Shown one piece after another: positions 1-5,894 of a DNA stretch of 17,814 nucleotides. The translations under genes and the position numbers were made by a program. Location: NCBI GenBank assembly GCA_018817205.1, contig JAHIUE010000005.1, forward strand, positions 1 to 17,814, in the 5' to 3' direction. Below the pieces are notes generated by a model that did not search any database, was not told the origin of the DNA, and worked only from the letters and a program-made list of their open reading frames with translations. How positions within the stretch are numbered: position 1 is the first letter of the stretch; each line of letters starts with the position of its first letter. The DNA comes from Patescibacteria group bacterium (GTDB lineage Bacteria > Patescibacteriota > Microgenomatia > Daviesbacterales > UBA10151).

Positions 1-415
1 CTATCATTATCGGCATCGGCATAAGTTCTGAAGTTTCCCTGCAGGCAAACCCAAACATCATTCCCTGATCCCCTGCCCCTTTTTTCTTAACTCCGACTGC
101 AATTTCGGCAGACTGTTGGTGCAGAAAACAATTAATTGGAGACTTATCGCTAAACCCAAAACCGGGTACTATATAACCTAATCTTCTAATCTGTTCCCTG
201 GCAACTTTTTTAAAATCAACTTTGGCCTTTGAGCCAATTTCTCCGGCAATAATTAGCCGGTTATCAGTCGCCAGACATTCAACAGCAGTTCTTCCCTTAG
301 GGTCTTGTTTTAAAACCTCATCCAAAATTGCATCGGAAACCACATCGCAGATCTTATCAGGATGTCCCGCACAAACCGATTCTGATGTAAAAGTTGTATT
401 ACCGTTTTTTATCAT
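1..415 (-). CDS. metK: S-adenosylmethionine synthetase (partial, N-terminal 138 residues)
   Basis: Makes S-adenosylmethionine from methionine and ATP in the cytosol. The visible N-terminal part carries the family's ATP-binding GHPDK motif at residues 17-21, a SESVCAGHPDK context, and the GAGDQG loop at residues 113-118 followed by MMFGFA. The gene runs off the left edge of the window, so about two thirds is unseen. The ATG at 415 is chosen because family similarity begins within a few residues and GAGAGG lies 10 nt upstream. That Shine-Dalgarno-like site sits in the 3' arm of the leader terminator, so the terminator could also block translation. It is the last gene of the window in the direction of transcription and has its own promoter and SAM riboswitch. 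Identification is secure. Confidence 0.96.
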   Translation of the reverse strand, partial: MIKNGNTTFTSESVCAGHPDKICDVVSDAILDEVLKQDPKGRTAVECLATDNRLIIAGEIGSKAKVDFKKVAREQIRRLGYIVPGFGFSDKSPINCFLHQQSAEIAVGVKKKGAGDQGMMFGFACRETSELMPMPIMI

Positions 416-418
416 TCT

Positions 419-444
419 AAAAAAACCTCTCAATACGAGAGGTT
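419..444 (-). terminator. Intrinsic terminator of the metK riboswitch expression platform
   Basis: On the minus strand AACCTCTC pairs with GAGAGGTT across a 5-nt loop and runs into a tract of seven T, ending 3 nt before the metK ATG. The 5' arm (436-442, CCTCTCG) can instead pair with CGAGAGG at 487-493 inside the aptamer P4 region. Terminator and antiterminator are therefore mutually exclusive. The 3' arm contains the GAGAGG that would serve as ribosome-binding site. Confidence 0.88.
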
Positions 445-445
445 A

Positions 446-554
446 AAAGTTTATACGTTCATGTCTAACTGAACGTATCGCATCTTCCTCTCGCAGGATC
501 TGGCACCTTAAACTCTAAGGTTGCCGGTCCGCCGTGGCGGACACTCTTGATGCA
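446..554 (-). promoter_or_regulatory. SAM-I-clan riboswitch (compact variant) controlling metK
   Basis: The minus strand carries the conserved SAM-I core in order: P1 TGCATC (549-554) with GATGCG (479-484); AAGAG joining strand; P2 (527-542); CCGGCAACC; P3 ACCTT/AAGGT (505-521); GGTGCCAGATCC joining strand; P4 TCCT/AGGA (486-498); then AGATGC closing P1. The core is only about 76 nt. P2 is a plain GTCCGC/GCGGAC hairpin without the kink-turn and loop that form the SAM-I pseudoknot. A perfect 9-bp hairpin follows P1 (453-478). Next comes AAACTTT (446-452), which can pair with the whole P3 loop AGAGTTT with one G-T pair, as in SAM-IV-type architectures. Binding of SAM should favour the downstream terminator and switch metK off. 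The clan is clear; the exact Rfam class (SAM, SAM-IV or SAM-I/IV variant) needs a covariance search. Confidence 0.87.
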
Positions 555-559
555 TTACT

Positions 560-588
560 AGTAAACCATAAAAATGCTATTTTGGCAA
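560..588 (-). promoter_or_regulatory. Candidate sigma-70-type promoter for metK
   Basis: TTGCCA (583-588, 5 of 6 to the -35 consensus) is separated by 17 nt from TTTACT (560-565, 4 of 6 to the -10 consensus). The -10 is preceded by TGG, which fits an extended -10. The predicted start is about 553-554, exactly where P1 of the aptamer begins. The -35 overlaps the last codons of the phosphohexomutase gene. This is inferred from motif match and spacing only. Confidence 0.55.
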
Positions 589-1986
589 GTCCTCAAAAAC
601 AGCGTGCTTTTCAATTACTTCCACCAACTCTTTTTTCTTTTTTTCAACATCTTCACTTAGGTGTGTTTCGATGTTTAAGCGGAGCAGCGGTTCTGTATTG
701 GAAGACCTTAAAGAAAACCGCCAGTTTGGATAAGTTACGGCAATGCCATCCAAATCGGAAAATTCCCCATCTTCATAGTGTTCTTTTATCTTCTCCATTA
801 TTTCTTCTGCATTTTGCACCTTAAAATTTATCTCGCCGGATTCGTGACTGGACCTGACCTCCTTGGCCAAAAGCGATAGGGGTTTATTCTCGCGAGTCAT
901 TATAGACAAAATCATTAAAATTACCGGCATAGGACTCTCTGCCCCGCCTGTAGCGCTCCAGTAATAATGACCTGAGGCTTCTCCTGCAAAATATCCGCAA
1001 TTTTTATGCATAGCTTCGGTAATATAGGCATGACCTGTCTTAGAAACCACAATTTCTCCCCCAAAATTCTCTGCGGTTTTTTTGGGAGTAAAAGTGTATT
1101 TTAAATCAATGATAATTTTTGAGCCGGGATTGGTTTTTAATATTTCCCTAGAAACAAGACCGATTATAGAGGAGGGCAAAATTATCTCGCCTTTTTCATC
1201 TATAAAATAAATCCTGTCTCCGTCCCCATCCGGCGCAAGCCCCAAATCCGCCCCTTCATCAATTACTCTTTTCTGCAAATCTTTCAAAGTTTCAAATTGC
1301 AAAGGATCGGGCTGGTGAACCGGGAAAGTCCCGTCTAAATCAAAATTCATTTTGATTAAATCCCCGGGGATATTTTTAAACAATTCCTCAATATAAAGTG
1401 CCCCCATGGCATTAGCAGAATCTGCCACTACTTTGAATTTTTTAATTTCTGGGTTACCTGCGATCTTTAATGCGTTTTTAACTTCATCTGCTAAAATTCC
1501 TTCATGTTTTGTAATGCTGCCTTTTTGTACATCGCCAAAATCTACCCCCTCTAAAGCCATTTTTTTTACATCTTCCATACCCGTTGACTTGCCTATTTTT
1601 AATATCCCTTTATCTGTTTTTCTGACAATCTTTAAGCCGTTATATTCTTTGGGATTATGGGAAGCGCTGATTTGAAAACCACCATCGTAACCGTAATTTA
1701 AAACTGCAAAATAAAAAGTCGGCGTTGAAGTCAAACCAATATCTATAACATTGGCACCGATCTCTACCAATGTCTCGGATGCTTTTTCAAAAAGAATCGG
1801 GGAAGATAATCTCATATCCCGACCTATGACAATTTTTAGAGGAGTCGAAGATCCGGAAGACTGAAGAAAGAACTTATAAATCGCCCGGACAATTGGGACA
1901 ATATTTTCTTCATTTATCTCATCCGGATAAATGCCCCTGATATCATAGCTTTTAAATATCTTTTCCGGAGAAATAGGGTTTGACAT
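577..1986 (-). CDS. Phosphomannomutase/phosphoglucomutase (alpha-D-phosphohexomutase)
   Basis: Interconverts hexose 1- and 6-phosphates, supplying sugar-nucleotide and cell-envelope pathways. The 469-residue protein has all four signatures of the superfamily: the active-site phosphoserine loop ISASHNP (Ser109), the metal loop DGDGDR (253-258), the sugar-specificity loop GEASGH (335-340) and the phosphate-binding loop RSSNTEP (427-433). Length is normal for bacterial PMM/PGM. The ATG at 1986 lies 1 nt after the rpsI stop; an in-frame ATG 45 nt further upstream would overlap rpsI and add 15 non-homologous residues, so it was not used. The gene is the tail of the ribosomal operon, an unusual but easily explained place if it hitchhikes on high transcription. 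PMM and PGM activities cannot be separated from sequence alone, so no symbol is given. Confidence 0.93.
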   Translation of the reverse strand: MSNPISPEKIFKSYDIRGIYPDEINEENIVPIVRAIYKFFLQSSGSSTPLKIVIGRDMRLSSPILFEKASETLVEIGANVIDIGLTSTPTFYFAVLNYGYDGGFQISASHNPKEYNGLKIVRKTDKGILKIGKSTGMEDVKKMALEGVDFGDVQKGSITKHEGILADEVKNALKIAGNPEIKKFKVVADSANAMGALYIEELFKNIPGDLIKMNFDLDGTFPVHQPDPLQFETLKDLQKRVIDEGADLGLAPDGDGDRIYFIDEKGEIILPSSIIGLVSREILKTNPGSKIIIDLKYTFTPKKTAENFGGEIVVSKTGHAYITEAMHKNCGYFAGEASGHYYWSATGGAESPMPVILMILSIMTRENKPLSLLAKEVRSSHESGEINFKVQNAEEIMEKIKEHYEDGEFSDLDGIAVTYPNWRFSLRSSNTEPLLRLNIETHLSEDVEKKKKELVEVIEKHAVFEDLPK

Positions 1987-1987
1987 T

Positions 1988-2386
1988 TTAGCGTTTTGGT
2001 GATTGTTTCTTTGCTCTTGCTTTTTGGGCATTGCCGAATTTTCTTCTCTCTTTTACCCTGGCATCGCGGGTAAGAAAACCGTTCTTCTTCAAAATTGTTC
2101 GAAGCGCCGGATCTGTTTTGGAAATTGCCCGGGCAATCCCGTGAACAACCGCATCAAGTTGCGAAATTTGCCCTCCACCCAAAACCTTTACAGAAATCAT
2201 GTATTTGCCGACAGTATTAGTAAGCTCGAAAGGTTTCGTATAAATCTTTTGTACAATAGGTCCACGGAAATATTCAGCAATTGGTTTACCGTTAACTGTC
2301 ATCTGCCCATTACCCTGGCTAATTCTTACTCTTGCTATGGCTTCTTTCCTGCGACCTACTACGCTGATAGTTTTATCTAATTTCAT
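1988..2386 (-). CDS. rpsI: 30S ribosomal protein S9 (uS9)
   Basis: Small-subunit head protein whose basic C-terminal tail reaches the P-site tRNA. The 132-residue product shows the family pattern: GRRKEAIARVRI near the N terminus, GGGQISQLDAVVHGIARA in the middle, and an RDARVKERRKFGNAQKARAK tail ending SPKR, like the usual SKR ending. Its ATG overlaps the rplM stop by 4 nt (ATGA), so the two are translationally coupled as the standard rplM-rpsI pair. The only feature differing from textbook operons is that the pair follows directly on the alpha block (rplQ) with no gap. Confidence 0.98.
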   Translation of the reverse strand: MKLDKTISVVGRRKEAIARVRISQGNGQMTVNGKPIAEYFRGPIVQKIYTKPFELTNTVGKYMISVKVLGGGQISQLDAVVHGIARAISKTDPALRTILKKNGFLTRDARVKERRKFGNAQKARAKKQSPKR

Positions 2387-2775
2387 ATTTTTTCTTTTGC
2401 AAATACTTTTAATTTTTTAATCATTTTATTTCCTAACCTGTTGTGGGGCAACATACCTTTGACGGCATGTTCAATAATAAACTCGGGCTTACGATTAATC
2501 ATTTTATCAAAAGTTTCTCGCTTGAGTCCGCCCGGATAACCCGAATGACTTATGTAAACTTTGTCTTTAGATTTTTTACCTGTAACTTTAACTTGAGCGG
2601 CATTATAAACTACCACAAAATCGCCCATATCCAGATATGGTACAAAATCCGGCTTATTTTTTCCCATCAAGAGAGTTGCTACTTCTGTTGCCAATCTGCC
2701 CAACACTTTACCGCTGGCATCAATGGTATGGGTTGCCCTTTTAATATTTTTGGCTGAAACTACATTAGTGCTCAT
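2383..2775 (-). CDS. rplM: 50S ribosomal protein L13 (uL13)
   Basis: Early-assembling large-subunit protein. The 130-residue product has the family landmarks: IDASGKVLGRLATEVATLLMGKNK at residues 18-41, the YLDMGDFVVVYNAAQVKVTGKK strand, HSGYPGG, and the C-terminal KGMLPHNRLGNKMIKKLKVF. It is slightly shorter than the about 142 residues of E. coli. The ATG overlaps the rplQ stop by 4 nt (ATGA) and its own stop overlaps rpsI by 4 nt, so it is likely coupled on both sides. Confidence 0.98.
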   Translation of the reverse strand: MSTNVVSAKNIKRATHTIDASGKVLGRLATEVATLLMGKNKPDFVPYLDMGDFVVVYNAAQVKVTGKKSKDKVYISHSGYPGGLKRETFDKMINRKPEFIIEHAVKGMLPHNRLGNKMIKKLKVFAKEKI

Positions 2776-3155
2776 TTTGTTTTTTTCTTTTCAATCTTTT
2801 TCTCAACAGGCTTTTCGGCCAAAGGCCGATCGTCCTTTGAGCGAAGTTCTTCCGCCCCAATTAAACTCATCTTTACCATCATTGTCTGGTCACCTAACCT
2901 GGTTCCTAATTTTGTAATAGAAGTATAACCTGAAGTTCTGGTTCCTAATTTGGGAATAAACTTCAAAGTATTGGTTTTTGGATATTTTTTAGCCTTATTT
3001 ATTATTTTGTCAACCAAACCGGAAATTGCCTTTGCTTTAGCCAAAGATGTCTGAATAGTTCCGTGGGAAAAAAGACTACGCACTAAACCTGTGAATAGTG
3101 CTTTGCGCGAATTTTTATTTCTTCCAAGGTGCTTACCATAAACTCTATGCCTCAA
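2772..3155 (-). CDS. rplQ: 50S ribosomal protein L17 (bL17), TTG start, repeat-derived tail
   Basis: Large-subunit protein near the exit-tunnel opening. The family start MRH is present as TTG-AGG-CAT (MRHRVYGKHLGR); there is no ATG nearby, so TTG at 3155 is chosen, with AGAGGGGG about 10 nt upstream. The start lies 11 nt inside rpoA. The canonical L17 fold ends near residue 101 (GDQTMMVKMSLIG). A tail of about 27 residues follows and ends in a Lys/Glu run. The DNA encoding the first half of that tail (2815-2846) resembles the REP-plus-hairpin motif beside the GIY-YIG gene. The assignment is secure; the repeat origin of the tail is inference. Confidence 0.96.
   Translation of the reverse strand: MRHRVYGKHLGRNKNSRKALFTGLVRSLFSHGTIQTSLAKAKAISGLVDKIINKAKKYPKTNTLKFIPKLGTRTSGYTSITKLGTRLGDQTMMVKMSLIGAEELRSKDDRPLAEKPVEKKIEKKKTK
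2815..2846 (-). repeat. REP-like arm plus hairpin inside the rplQ coding tail
   Basis: On the minus strand CTTCGCTCAAAGGAC is followed by GATCGGCC, TTT and GGCCGA, a 6-bp hairpin with a 3-nt loop. The order and wording match the motif at 17535-17576 (CTTCG, CGCTCAGGA, GATCCGCC, AAA, GGCGGATC). Here the motif is read through as L17 tail residues. Confidence 0.55.
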
Positions 3156-4050
3156 GCAGGTTCAACCCCCTCTCGGATAACTTATCTGATATCAGACGGA
3201 TAGATTTAGTGCCTAAATTTTTAGCCTTTAAAAGTTGTACGCGGGAAGTATTCATCAAATCTTCTACCGTATTAATTTCTATTGCTTTAAGAGCATTTGT
3301 AATCCTCACAGGCAAATCCAGTTCTTCGATAGTGAGCTTAAGAACTTCTTCAGATATTTTTGATCCCTGATCTTCAACTTCTTCTTCAATGATAGGCTCA
3401 AAGATTGCATGGAAAGTATCGGATAAAATTTTGGCAGCAAGGTTTACTGCTTCAAGCGGAGAGACAGTCCCGTCAGTTGCAACATCAATAATAAGCTTGT
3501 CAAAATCTGTTCTTCTGCCCACCCTTGTTGGTTCAACACTGTAGTTCATTGAAGATACAGGAGAAAATAGTGCGTCTACCGCAATTGTGCCGATTTCGCC
3601 GTTTTTTCTCTCCTCAGCAATAGAATACCCCTTGCCTACTTCTGCTTCCATTTCAATATTTAGCTTAGCTTTATCGCCTGTTAAAGTAGCGATATGAGTA
3701 TCGGGATTTACAATCTCTCCGTCACCCACCACTTCCAGATCTTTAGCCTTAACCTCTCTCTTGCCTGAAGCTTTCAGGATTAGCTTTATCCCATTTTCAG
3801 AATGGACATTGAGGCGAATTTTTTTAATATTTAAAATAATTTCGATAACGTCCTCTAAAACTCCATCTACTACCGAAAATCTATGGGGAACCCCGTCAAT
3901 TTTGACTGAAGTTACTGCGGCTCCTGGCAAGGATGTCAGGAGTACTCTTCTTAAGCTATTACCCAAGGTATGGCCAAAACCCGCTTCAAGCGGTTCAATT
4001 ATTATTTTGGCGAAATTTTCGCTTTCTTGTTCTGTTTTAACTTTAAACAT
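3145..4050 (-). CDS. rpoA: DNA-directed RNA polymerase alpha subunit
   Basis: Scaffold for polymerase assembly and, through its C-terminal domain, contact with UP elements and activators. The 301-residue protein has the dimerisation domain (FGHTLGNSLRRVLLTSLPGAAVTSVKIDG, early residues) and the insert domain. An acidic linker (EEEVEDQGSK) leads to a complete C-terminal domain. There Arg249 and Asn252, and G-T-K-S after KAKNL, correspond to the DNA-contacting Arg265, Asn268, Gly296, Lys298 and Ser299 of E. coli, so UP-element reading is probably retained. GAGG lies 7 nt upstream of the ATG. It sits in the standard alpha-block order after rpsD and overlaps rplQ by 11 nt. Confidence 0.98.
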   Translation of the reverse strand: MFKVKTEQESENFAKIIIEPLEAGFGHTLGNSLRRVLLTSLPGAAVTSVKIDGVPHRFSVVDGVLEDVIEIILNIKKIRLNVHSENGIKLILKASGKREVKAKDLEVVGDGEIVNPDTHIATLTGDKAKLNIEMEAEVGKGYSIAEERKNGEIGTIAVDALFSPVSSMNYSVEPTRVGRRTDFDKLIIDVATDGTVSPLEAVNLAAKILSDTFHAIFEPIIEEEVEDQGSKISEEVLKLTIEELDLPVRITNALKAIEINTVEDLMNTSRVQLLKAKNLGTKSIRLISDKLSERGLNLLEA

Positions 4051-4068
4051 ATTTTTACCTCAATGACT

Positions 4069-4671
4069 TTATCGAGAGTAATATTCGACTATTAGCTGCT
4101 CGTTTATGGACTGTTCCATTTCTTCCCGTTCCGGCATTCTTAAAACTTTACCTACGGTAGCCCGTCTGTCAAACCACTCAGGCAAGGTCTCGGCTTCCTC
4201 TAAGCTCTTTTTAACTTGAGTATTATCTCTCATTTTGTCCGATATTTCAATAGTCTGATCTTTCTTGACTTGATAAGAGGGAATATTTATTTTTTTACCG
4301 TCTACCTTAACATGACCATGGCTAACCAACTGCCTCGCATGATTTCGGCTTTTGGCAAAACCCAACCGGAATGCAACATTATCCAGCCTTGTCTCTAAAA
4401 TCTTAAGAAGCGCAAGTCCTGTGGCGCCTTTTACTTTACTGGCCGTCTCGAAGTATTTTTTAAATTGTTTTTCTAAAATCCCGTAAATTCTTTTGGCCTT
4501 TTGTTTTTCCCTTAGCTGTACGCCATATTCTGAAACTCTACGTCTCCTGCGCAAACCGTGTTGCCCCGGAGGAACTGCGCCTTTTCTTTCCAATGCTTTA
4601 GCATCTTTGGCAAAAAGCGCTAGACCCTCTCTTCTTGATAATCTCCTTTTTGGACCTGTATACCTTGCCAT
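4069..4671 (-). CDS. rpsD: 30S ribosomal protein S4 (uS4), cysteine-free N terminus
   Basis: Primary 16S rRNA binder that nucleates 30S body assembly and in many bacteria represses its own operon. The 200-residue protein has the N-terminal MARYTGPKRRLSRREG segment, in which the positions occupied by zinc-binding Cys in zinc-type S4 are Arg/Ser, so this is the zinc-free form. The S4 RNA-binding domain (ETRLDNVAFRLGFAKSRNHA, then HVKVDGKKINIPSY) spans roughly residues 91-140. The product ends in the usual ...LIVEYYSR. It starts 2 nt after the rpsK stop. A separate S4-binding leader was not found in the window. Confidence 0.98.
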   Translation of the reverse strand: MARYTGPKRRLSRREGLALFAKDAKALERKGAVPPGQHGLRRRRRVSEYGVQLREKQKAKRIYGILEKQFKKYFETASKVKGATGLALLKILETRLDNVAFRLGFAKSRNHARQLVSHGHVKVDGKKINIPSYQVKKDQTIEISDKMRDNTQVKKSLEEAETLPEWFDRRATVGKVLRMPEREEMEQSINEQLIVEYYSR

Positions 4672-4673
4672 TC

Positions 4674-5072
4674 CTAAACTCGTCTCCTTTTCTTTGGTCT
4701 GGGACCATTATGCGGTATGGGGGTTACATCCGCAATCATAGTAATGCTGATACCTACGCCCCGCAAGGCTTTAATGGTGGCATCTCTACCTGAACCAGGG
4801 CCTTTGATGTAAACTTCAACCGAATTCATTCCTATACTTTTAGCTTTTTCTGCAACTTTTTCCATTGCAGAAATTGCGGCAAACGGTGTTGCGCGCCTCG
4901 CCCCTTTAAAACCTGCCGCACCGGAACTACCCCAAGCCAGAGTATTGCCAGACGTATCTGTTAAGGTAATCAGGGTATTATTAAAAGTAGCTGTAACATA
5001 CACCCTGCCGGATGCAACTCTTTTCTCTTCTTTGGCTTTCTTAATTTGTATTTTTTTCTTGACCATGACCAT
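4674..5072 (-). CDS. rpsK: 30S ribosomal protein S11 (uS11)
   Basis: Platform protein near the 3' end of 16S rRNA that helps shape the E site. The 132-residue product carries the family core TATFNNTLITLTDTSGNTLAWGSSGAAGFKGARRATPFAA, then VEVYIKGPGSGRDATIKAL, and ends DVTPIPHNGPRPKKRRRV. ATG at 5072 directly follows the rpsM stop; a second ATG two codons in (5066) is an equal alternative. A much longer in-frame extension is open but lies wholly inside rpsM and has no S11 similarity, so it was excluded. Confidence 0.97.
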   Translation of the reverse strand: MVMVKKKIQIKKAKEEKRVASGRVYVTATFNNTLITLTDTSGNTLAWGSSGAAGFKGARRATPFAAISAMEKVAEKAKSIGMNSVEVYIKGPGSGRDATIKALRGVGISITMIADVTPIPHNGPRPKKRRRV

Positions 5073-5073
5073 A

Positions 5074-5475
5074 TTATTTAGTACTTTCTGTATCCGTCTT
5101 GACAGATGCTTCTTTCCTGATAGTGCCGACGGTTTTTCTTTTACCGCGTTTGGTCCTGGCATTGCTTCTTGTTCTCTGTCCTCTTGACGGCAAACCTCTC
5201 CTGTGACGGATCCCTCTGTAACTGCCAATTTCCTCCAGCCTTTTAATATTCTGCTCGATTTCTTGCTTTAAATCTCCTTCTATCTTTAATCCCTCTATGC
5301 TTTTTTGTAATTTATTAATTTCCTCTTCAGAAAGCTCGTTAACCCTTTTTGCAGGGTCAACCTTTGTCTCATTAATAATTTTTCTGACATTAGAACGCCC
5401 TATTCCAAAAATATAGCTTAAGCCAATATCAACTCTTTTATTTTCCGGTAAATCTACTCCTGCAATTCTTGCCAT
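5074..5475 (-). CDS. rpsM: 30S ribosomal protein S13 (uS13)
   Basis: Head protein that contacts the P-site tRNA and bridges to the 50S subunit. The 133-residue product has MARIAGVDLPENKRVDIGLSYIFGIGRSNVRKI at its N terminus, including the helix-two-turn-helix GIG loop. The SYRGIRHRRGLPSRGQRTRSNARTKRG region binds RNA near the C terminus. A short non-canonical tail (VKTDTESTK) follows. It starts 2 nt after rpmJ and is followed at once by rpsK, the standard alpha-block order. Confidence 0.98.
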   Translation of the reverse strand: MARIAGVDLPENKRVDIGLSYIFGIGRSNVRKIINETKVDPAKRVNELSEEEINKLQKSIEGLKIEGDLKQEIEQNIKRLEEIGSYRGIRHRRGLPSRGQRTRSNARTKRGKRKTVGTIRKEASVKTDTESTK

Positions 5476-5477
5476 AA

Positions 5478-5594
5478 TTATCCTTGCCTTTGTTTATGCC
5501 TTGGGTCGCGCGGGCAAATAACATATAAGATGCCCTCGCGCTTGACGACTTTACAAAATTTACAACGTGTTTTTATTGATGCCTGTACTTTCAT
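5478..5594 (-). CDS. rpmJ: 50S ribosomal protein L36 (bL36), zinc-ribbon type
   Basis: A 38-residue protein read directly from the sequence: it begins MKVQASIKTRCKFCK and ends RDPRHKQRQG. Cys11, Cys14, Cys27 and His33 form the classic bL36 zinc site, so this is the zinc-dependent paralogue type. AGGA lies 6 nt before the ATG. It sits between infA and rpsM, its usual place, 25 nt after infA and 2 nt before rpsM. Confidence 0.96.
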   Translation of the reverse strand: MKVQASIKTRCKFCKVVKREGILYVICPRDPRHKQRQG

Positions 5595-5619
5595 AATTTT
5601 CCTAAATTATAGTCCACGT

Positions 5620-5871
5620 CTATTTAAGTCTGAATGTAATCCTTCCTTTGTCTAAATCGTATTTTGGACTCATCTCTACCCTCACCCGATCTCCTTCCAA
5701 AAGTCTGATATAGTGCATTCTCATCTTACCCGAGATATGACATAAAATCACTCGTCCGACAAGTTCCGAAACCGCGTCACATCTTTCAATTTCTACTCTA
5801 AATAAAGTGTTAGGTAAAACCTCTTTAACTTTACCCTCAACCTCGATAACATCTTTCATAAGACAATTCAT
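5620..5871 (-). CDS. infA: Translation initiation factor IF-1 with an extended loop
   Basis: OB-fold factor that blocks the A site during 30S initiation. The 83-residue product matches IF-1 in VLPNTLFRVE, then HISGKMRMHYIRLLEGDRVRVEMSP and YDLDKGRITFRLK. Between FRVE and HISG there are 17 residues (IERCDAVSELVGRVILC) where E. coli IF-1 has 9, so one beta-hairpin loop is about 8 residues longer than usual. Two starts are possible, ATG at 5871 or ATG at 5859 (MKDVIEVEG); the second fits the family N terminus better but neither has a strong ribosome-binding site. It follows map by 23 nt and precedes rpmJ, as in many spc operons. Confidence 0.95.
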   Translation of the reverse strand: MNCLMKDVIEVEGKVKEVLPNTLFRVEIERCDAVSELVGRVILCHISGKMRMHYIRLLEGDRVRVEMSPKYDLDKGRITFRLK

Positions 5872-5894
5872 TCTAGCAGGTTACTCACAAATCG

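Noticed and set aside
5073..5228. Long N-terminal extension of rpsK
   Set aside because: The extension is open but lies inside rpsM in another frame and has no S11 similarity.
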